From Tupaia tana (taxonomy: Eukaryota > Chordata > Mammalia > Scandentia > Tupaiidae), in contig JAKSZU010000016.1 in assembly GCA_026018925.1 (NCBI GenBank), positions 85,556,797 through 85,620,796 on the forward strand: a stretch of 64,000 nucleotides of DNA. The letters run 5' to 3'. This document shows positions 61,640 through 64,000 of this stretch, one piece after another. How positions within the stretch are numbered: the stretch's first letter is position 1; every line of letters begins with the position of its first letter. Both the position numbers and the translations under genes were made by a program. The notes beneath the pieces are model-generated. The model saw nothing but the letters and a program-made list of their open reading frames with translations, was not told the origin of the DNA and ran no database searches.

Positions 61640-62440
61640 CCCTGAGTCAGCGCGGCCGCCCCCTCCGGCCCGGCCCGCCCCCAGCGCGCACGCCCCTCGC
61701 TCCTCGGCGTTCCCAGGCGGGCGGGGGCGGGGACTGGCGCGAGCCCTCGGGTCCGGCGGCGGCGGCCCCTCGGCGACAGCCTCTGACCCTCCGAGAAGCC
61801 CCCGGGGCGGCGGCGGTGAGTGGGCGCGGGGCGCGGGGCGGTGTCTGCGGGACGCGGGCCGATCCTCAGCCCCCGCGTCCGGAGCCTCTTGGAAGAGCCG
61901 GAGTCCGGCCAGGGCGAGGTCCGGGGTCCGCGGATTCGGGCGAGTCCCCGCCCGAGGCGGCCGCACTTTTCTCCCCGGAGTTTCCCGAGCCGCCCGCGGA
62001 GGCGGCCCAGCCCGGATTCCTAACCCGGCGCGCCGCAAAAATAGCCCGTGGCCGGATTAGTGTGTCCCGGCGGCCTGGCCGGGCCGGACAGCTCGGCCCA
62101 GCCCCCGCCCAGGGCCGAGGGTCCCGGGAGCGGGCGGGCTCGGAGCCCGGGGCGTCCGGCCGCCGTGGTGGCGTGTTCGGCAGGACCTCCGGCCCAGAGC
62201 CGTCGCAGCCGCGCTCGCGGGGGACCCCACCTCGAGCCTGGTCTGCCCCGCAGCCGGCGCCGTCCTGCGCTCAGTGGCCGCGGGCCTGGGCCGGCCGGTG
62301 GCTGGAGCAGGCCTTCCCGCGGGGGAGCGTGCTGGGGCCCCGGGAGGGCGGGCCGCCCCGGCTTCCTGTGGACCTGGCCTCGGCCCAGGCCTGCCCCTTG
62401 ATGGTCCTGACAATTCCCTCGAGGTTCCGCAGCTAGGGGC
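61640..62440 (+). promoter_or_regulatory. RHBDF1: CpG-island promoter, probable RHBDF1
   Basis: The GC- and CpG-rich block begins abruptly at about 61640, with TGAGTCAGC at 61643-61651 (AP-1/NF-E2 type) and GGGCGGGGGCGGGG near 61720. The assignment rests on the conserved gene order: RHBDF1 lies head-away upstream of MPG in mammals. No RHBDF1 coding sequence is in the window. Confidence 0.65.
61740..61815 (+). other. RHBDF1: Probable RHBDF1 non-coding exon 1 (5' UTR)
   Basis: A GGCGGCG|GTGAGTGG donor ends this segment at 61815 inside the CpG island, and the human gene also starts with a non-coding exon. The 5' boundary is unknown and the coordinate given is only an estimate. RHBDF1 encodes the inactive rhomboid iRhom1, an ER/Golgi regulator of ADAM17 and EGFR ligands. 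Its coding exons would lie to the right. Confidence 0.45.
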
Positions 62441-64000
62441 TGTGTGTCTGTGCGTCTGTCTGGGTGGGCGGGTCCTGGGTCTGGTCCGAGCTCTGCGCTG
62501 GGAAAGCCCCCTCCCCGCCCCCTGGACTTCCTGCTGGAGAGGAACCGGGAAGATTGGGGTGAAACTGGCTTTTCAGGTTTGGTCCTGGGAAGCCTGAGCA
62601 GTCCCTGTCTGGGTTCTCCCTACCCCGGTGGGGCCAGCCCCTGCCCCAGCACCCCCCCAAGGCTGGGAAGAAACTCAGCAGCTTCCTGGGGTGGAAGGGA
62701 GTTCCAGAGGCCGGTCTCCTGCTGTCCCGGGCCATTCTGGGCGTACTGCGGTCCTTTTCCCTGGGAACAGGTCAGGACCGTCGAGGCATCTCCCAGGTCC
62801 GTGAGCAGGCTGGACAGCCTCTGCCCCGGGCAGCTGGCCTTCTAGGGGTGCCCTTGGTTCCGGGGAAGGCCTCCCCTGCCTTTCAGGGACTACCAGCCCT
62901 CCCCGAGGGCCTTCTAGTTCTAGCTGCCCCCGGATGTACAGTGTCAGGCTCTTGGCTGCTGCCTGGGTTTGGGAGCAGGGAGAAGTGGGGTCCAGGGGTC
63001 GACAGCCTCGAGGCTGAATGCTGGTGTACTGCTACACCTTGGGGGTCTGCAGCTGGGGCCAGTGGCAGACAGACAGGGGCCTGCCTTCCCCAGCTCTTGG
63101 GCAGAACTGGCTCACTCGCTGCAGTGTCCTGTCTGTGAGATGGACACAGGGCCCTCCCAAGGGCTGCCATAGGTCACTGGGGTCGACCAGATCAGGTCAA
63201 GGCAGGCAGGCCAGGCTCCTCCACTGTACACAGAGCACACGCGTGTGGTCAGTCGAACACGTCTGGGGACTCTGACACTGGGCCGGCCATCTGTGCTGTG
63301 GCCAGGACTGTCAATGGGATGTGGCCTTTCCAGACTGGACAGGGTGGGGCCTGGCTAGACCCTAGATCTGGAGCCAGAGGTTGCACCAGGGTCATGGCCC
63401 CACCTATCATCTGACTGTGTGGTCTGAGTGGGTCCCCAGACCTCTCTGAGCCTTAGGGCTCCCTGTCAGACCCAGCCAGGGTGGGGGCTTGGACTGACCA
63501 TTGGTGACCTCCTGGCCCACCCCCGTGCATAGCCCAGGATGGAGGTTCCTGTACCTGGCTGTGGCCCACGCTTCACAGACCACCTGCAGTGGAGCCTCGT
63601 TCTGTGGGGGTGATGGGTAGCGTGGGGAGGCAGGCTGCTGTGTTCTGGGGACAGGGACCGGAGGCTGCACTGGCCAGGTCTCAGGCTTTCCCACAGCAAA
63701 GCGGGCAGGAGGCGTGGCAGCACCGTTCTCGACTTGGTACCGCTTGCAGAGGAATAGCCACAGAGAACCCAGGCAGCTCGGGGCTGGGCAGGACCGGGTT
63801 CCGCTGCCACACAGCTGGTGGCCCTTCCCAAGGGGACCCAGGGCCTGGCATCGGGTTAGGGGCCTCACGGAAGACTGAGGGCTAGAGGCCAGGGAGCTGG
63901 TGGGATGTGGAGGGGCCGGCTTCTCTTGCGGCAGGCTCAGGTGAACAGAGGGTGTCCGGCAGCTGTTCCAGGCTTGACGGTGGCCTGGGGCCAGCTGGCC
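62441..64000 (+). other. RHBDF1: Presumed RHBDF1 intron 1
   Basis: Unique sequence downstream of the putative exon 1 donor. No coding exon of RHBDF1 is recognisable before the window ends. Confidence 0.4.

Overview
The window is placental-mammal genomic DNA. It has multi-exon genes with GT/AG introns, three CpG-island promoters, dozens of tRNA-like SINEs, old L1 fragments and solo retroviral LTRs. I identify the conserved segment flanking the alpha-globin cluster: NPRL3 on the plus strand (13 coding exons, 7448-47656), MPG on the minus strand (4 coding exons, 53592-47963), and the CpG-island promoter with a probable first exon of RHBDF1 on the plus strand (about 61.6-62.4 kb). In human the order is RHBDF1-MPG-NPRL3-HBZ-HBA, so this window is inverted relative to human chromosome 16p, and the globin genes should lie beyond its left edge. 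I see no Alu, rodent B1/B2, carnivore CAN, equine ERE or ruminant SINEs. The SINEs present are two related tRNA-like families, called here the long form (L, about 250 bp) and the short form (S, about 150 bp). I cannot name the species. A lineage with its own tRNA SINEs, such as colugos, pangolins or eulipotyphlans, would fit.

Layout. 1-6.85 kb is intergenic DNA on the globin side, with L1 and SINE debris and a G-rich low-complexity tract. 6.86-7.6 kb is the NPRL3 CpG-island promoter and exon 1. 7.6-47.7 kb is the NPRL3 body; every coding exon recovered is open and in phase and predicts 563 aa. Intron 4 carries the erythroid enhancer MCS-R2 (HS-40) at about 24.87-25.13 kb, recognisable from paired NF-E2 and GATA motifs in the human order. 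Intron 6 carries a 1.8-kb minisatellite and a strong CTCF-like site at 31.5 kb. Intron 7 carries a 1.18-kb solo LTR with a perfect 6-bp target duplication. NPRL3 and MPG converge tail to tail, with poly(A) signals only 3 bp apart near 47.91 kb. MPG occupies 47.96-53.6 kb, 53.6-61.6 kb is intergenic with another solo LTR, and RHBDF1 begins near 61.8 kb.

How it fits together. NPRL3 (GATOR1 subunit, mTORC1 control), MPG (alkyl-base DNA glycosylase) and RHBDF1 (iRhom1) are housekeeping-type genes. The NPRL3 introns also host enhancers that act on the globin genes to the left. The CTCF-like site lies on the MPG side of HS-40 and is oriented toward the globin side, as expected for the boundary described in mouse. 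The S-form SINE head itself resembles the CTCF core, so SINE spread may have added candidate sites to this domain.
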